From Bacteroidales bacterium (GTDB taxonomy: Bacteria > Bacteroidota > Bacteroidia > Bacteroidales > UBA932), in assembly GCA_004555145.1 (NCBI GenBank), contig SFJB01000114.1, positions 1 to 5,946 on the forward strand: a stretch of 5,946 nucleotides of DNA. The letters are read 5' to 3'. How positions within the stretch are numbered: position 1 is the first letter of the stretch; every line of letters begins with the position of its first letter. The position numbers were made by a program, and so were the translations under genes. This document shows, piece after piece, positions 4,649 to 5,946 of this stretch. The notes beneath the pieces are model-generated. The model saw only the letters and a program-made list of their open reading frames with translations, did not search any database and had not been told where the DNA came from.

Positions 4649-5749
4649 TCAGAACGCTATGCAGACCGGTTGATCGGTGTCGAAGTGGAGGGTGTTCAGT
4701 GGCTCTTCGGAAAGGGTGCCGTCTTTAGGGTTGATGGCAAATACCTGGATGCAGTATGAATCCCGGCAGGCCACGAGCAGATATTTCCCGTCCGGCGTAA
4801 TGGCAAAGTTGCGCGGATGCAGCCCGGTCTTCCGGTACGAGCTAAGCTCAAGCGTGCCGTCTTTTCTCACATCGAATACAGCAATACCATCATTATCAAG
4901 ACGATGCGAGGTGTACAGGAACTTTCCCGAAGGGTGCAGATGAATATCCGCGCTGCCTCCGGCATCAACTTGGTCAGCCTTCAGCGTCTGCAAGGTCTCG
5001 AAGCGCGGCTTCCCGTCCTCCGAGCTGATGTTGATTGTGTACACCATACCCCCGAGTTCGGTGATGCAGTATAGCATGTTTGCGTCAGGATTGAACTCCA
5101 TATGCCTCGGTCCCGTCCCCGGGGCCAGCTTTATTGCGAGTTCAGGACAGTCCTGCAGCTCAGCGCCATCATTCCTGCTCAGCACGTGGATTACGTCACC
5201 TCCGAGGTCCGATGCCAGCATCCACTCCCCTACCAGCCCGAGTTTACGGCATATCCCATCCGGGATCATGCGCAACTGGTGTATGTGCGAATGCGTCTGG
5301 CGTACCGGGTCCGGTCCGCTGCAATCGTAGTGTATTACGCCGGATCTGGCTTGGACCACCCCGTCCAGCACAGGGAAAGCGGAAATCGAGCCCTTCCCAT
5401 AATCGGCAGTGTAGATCATATCCCCGACACGCAGCAGGTGGCAGGGACAGAAGTCGCTGTGGTCACTGAATGCAGTGACCGAGGACTCCGAATACGAGTA
5501 CACGCCACTATAAGGGTCATTCTCGCTGACCGCAAAATAGTGGCCGGCGCCTTCGCGTATCACAAATGATGGATTCTCGGACGGAATCGCTTTCAGCGGC
5601 CCGAAGCTGCCGTCGGGATAGAAATCCACCTCATAGAGATTATGTCCATATGTCCCCACCACCAGCGGCAGAGGACGGGTGCAGGATCCGAGCAGGGCAC
5701 ACGACAACAGCCCTGAGAGCACAATGCCAGATATAGGAATTCGATTCAT
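4649..5749 (-). CDS. Lipoprotein of the lactonase (6-phosphogluconolactonase-like) beta-propeller family
   Basis: This 366-residue exported lipoprotein begins with a short signal peptide carrying Arg3, a hydrophobic stretch (residues 8-20) and the lipobox LGSC ending at Cys23. Mature residues form the repeated strands of a seven-bladed propeller of the lactonase family (YbhE/Pgl-like). Visible motifs are LPLVVGTYG, THSHIHQLRMIPDG, GTGPRHMEFNPD, LYCITEL, DIHLHPSGKFLYTSHR, HPRNFAITPDGKYLLVA, and the closing DTDQPVCIAF. The family includes cytosolic 6-phosphogluconolactonases, but a lipid-anchored copy is unlikely to act in the pentose phosphate pathway. An envelope lactonase or another sugar-ester hydrolase is a guess. 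Cysteines recur (17, 23 and several in the mature part). The start at 5749 is the only one giving a complete signal peptide. The -7 box ends only 5 bases before it. A diverged copy of codons about 25-68 lies upstream at 5787-5919. Confidence 0.9.
   Translation of the reverse strand: MNRIPISGIVLSGLLSCALLGSCTRPLPLVVGTYGHNLYEVDFYPDGSFGPLKAIPSENPSFVIREGAGHYFAVSENDPYSGVYSYSESSVTAFSDHSDFCPCHLLRVGDMIYTADYGKGSISAFPVLDGVVQARSGVIHYDCSGPDPVRQTHSHIHQLRMIPDGICRKLGLVGEWMLASDLGGDVIHVLSRNDGAELQDCPELAIKLAPGTGPRHMEFNPDANMLYCITELGGMVYTINISSEDGKPRFETLQTLKADQVDAGGSADIHLHPSGKFLYTSHRLDNDGIAVFDVRKDGTLELSSYRKTGLHPRNFAITPDGKYLLVACRDSYCIQVFAINPKDGTLSEEPLNTLHFDTDQPVCIAF
5547..5679. repeat. Direct repeat, copy 1 (within the lactonase gene)
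   Basis: This 133-bp stretch recurs at 5787-5919, exactly 240 bases away, with 7 mismatches (5583, 5599, 5619, 5624, 5629, 5648, 5675) and no gaps. It encodes residues from about 25 to 68 of the lactonase, beginning just after the lipid-modified cysteine and excluding the signal peptide. Confidence 0.97.
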
Positions 5750-5753
5750 ATTC

Positions 5754-5761
5754 CAAATATA
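5754..5761 (-). promoter_or_regulatory. Lactonase promoter -7 box, implying a leaderless mRNA
   Basis: The minus strand reads TATATTTG, an exact TAnnTTTG match. Exactly 20 bases upstream (5785-5782) it reads GTTG, three of four bases of the -33 box TTTG. The -7 box ends 5 bases before the ATG at 5749, so transcription is predicted to begin at or next to the start codon. The other promoters in the window lie 29-35 bases or more from their starts. Confidence 0.6.
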
Positions 5762-5767
5762 GCATTT

Positions 5768-5935
5768 TTATCGGACATCCGCAACCGCGCCTTCGCGTAT
5801 CACAAATGATGGATTCTCGGACTGAATCGCTTTCAGCGCCCCGAAGCTGCCGTCGGGAAAGAAGTCCAGCTCATAGAGATTATGTCCGTATGTCCCCACC
5901 ACCAGCGGCAGAGGGCGGGCTGCAGAGACCCCTTA
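5768..5935 (-). pseudogene. Fragment of a second lactonase gene
   Basis: Read on the minus strand from 5920, this encodes RPLPLVVGTYGHNLYELDFF and on through SENPSFVIREGA, the same 44-residue stretch as lactonase residues 25-68 with four substitutions (V41L, Y44F, P51A, P56Q). An in-frame TAA (5935-5933) stands nine codons upstream with no start codon between. Downstream the frame leaves homology after REGA and stops at 5770-5768. It therefore lacks signal peptide, start and nearly all of the propeller. Of the seven base changes, four alter the protein, consistent with loss of constraint. It abuts, and may contribute bases to, the promoter region of the intact gene. It could be the relic of a tandem paralogue or an assembly artefact near a contig end. 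Confidence 0.85.
5787..5919. repeat. Direct repeat, copy 2 (upstream of the lactonase gene)
   Basis: This is the diverged copy of 5547-5679 (126 of 133 bases identical). Homology stops abruptly at both ends: to the left it changes to the promoter-bearing segment 5750-5786, and to the right to 27 bases (5920-5946) unlike the signal-peptide region of the intact gene. No terminal inverted repeats or target duplications are seen at the borders. Confidence 0.97.
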
Positions 5936-5946
5936 CGGAGTGCCTT

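Noticed and set aside
5102..5569. Long plus-strand frames opposite the lactonase gene
   Set aside because: They are antisense to a complete lipoprotein gene with signal peptide and propeller motifs, and have no recognisable domains.
5547..5919. The two 133-bp repeats as CRISPR or insertion-sequence ends
   Set aside because: There are only two copies, in direct orientation; they are protein-coding in one frame, with no spacers, transposase or terminal inverted repeats.
1..5946. A complete novel defence system built from AbiEii, SIR2 and ATPase
   Set aside because: The genes are on opposite strands and separated by rpsU and a conserved small gene, and the sirtuin is a deacylase type. Proximity alone does not support one system.

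Overview
The window looks like a chromosomal segment of a member of the Bacteroidales (phylum Bacteroidota). Three things point there. Promoter-like sites upstream of several genes match the Bacteroides consensus (TTTG, a spacer of about 20 bp, then TAnnTTTG). Start sites generally lack a Shine-Dalgarno sequence, with rpsU as the one striking exception. The proteins (zinc-ribbon-less class III sirtuin, DUF2795-like small protein, AAA_14-like ATPase, lipoprotein lactonase) resemble Bacteroidales families. Both ends look arbitrary: the left end cuts a gene, and the right end stops just after a duplicated gene fragment. The window could therefore be a whole short metagenomic contig.

Layout. At 2-928 (+) is the 3' part of an AbiEii/AbiGii-type nucleotidyltransferase toxin gene. 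Its KGGSSL motif lies upstream of the first ATG in the window, so the true start and any AbiEi antitoxin are off the left edge. It converges on a small DUF2795-like gene (892-1149, -) whose C-terminus looks broken. A leftward block then runs from 3302 to 1262: an unusual ATPase (3302-2208), a sirtuin deacylase overlapping it by ATGA (2211-1501), and ribosomal protein bS21 (rpsU, 1456-1262) with its own promoter, a very strong Shine-Dalgarno and a clear intrinsic terminator. Rightward from a divergent promoter region are a GreA-type transcript cleavage factor (3500-3970) and a bacterial ferritin (4080-4562), which ends in a strong terminator. Last, leftward, is an exported lipoprotein of the 6-phosphogluconolactonase-like beta-propeller family (5749-4649). 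A 133-bp diverged copy of its own early coding region lies immediately upstream of it.

How the genes relate. Most are housekeeping: translation (bS21), transcription (GreA), iron storage (ferritin) and NAD-dependent deacylation. The ATPase and sirtuin are translationally coupled. The AbiEii gene is the only recognisable defence or toxin-antitoxin component.

I do not see a clearly new multi-gene system. The items most worth following are: the rpsU leader, as a sensor of bS21-free ribosomes; the ATPase with a degenerate P-loop, whose conserved N-terminus extends past its GTG start without a usable start codon; the partial lactonase duplication next to a promoter that predicts a leaderless mRNA; the apparently collapsed DUF2795 C-terminus; and a three-codon upstream ORF overlapping the ferritin start.
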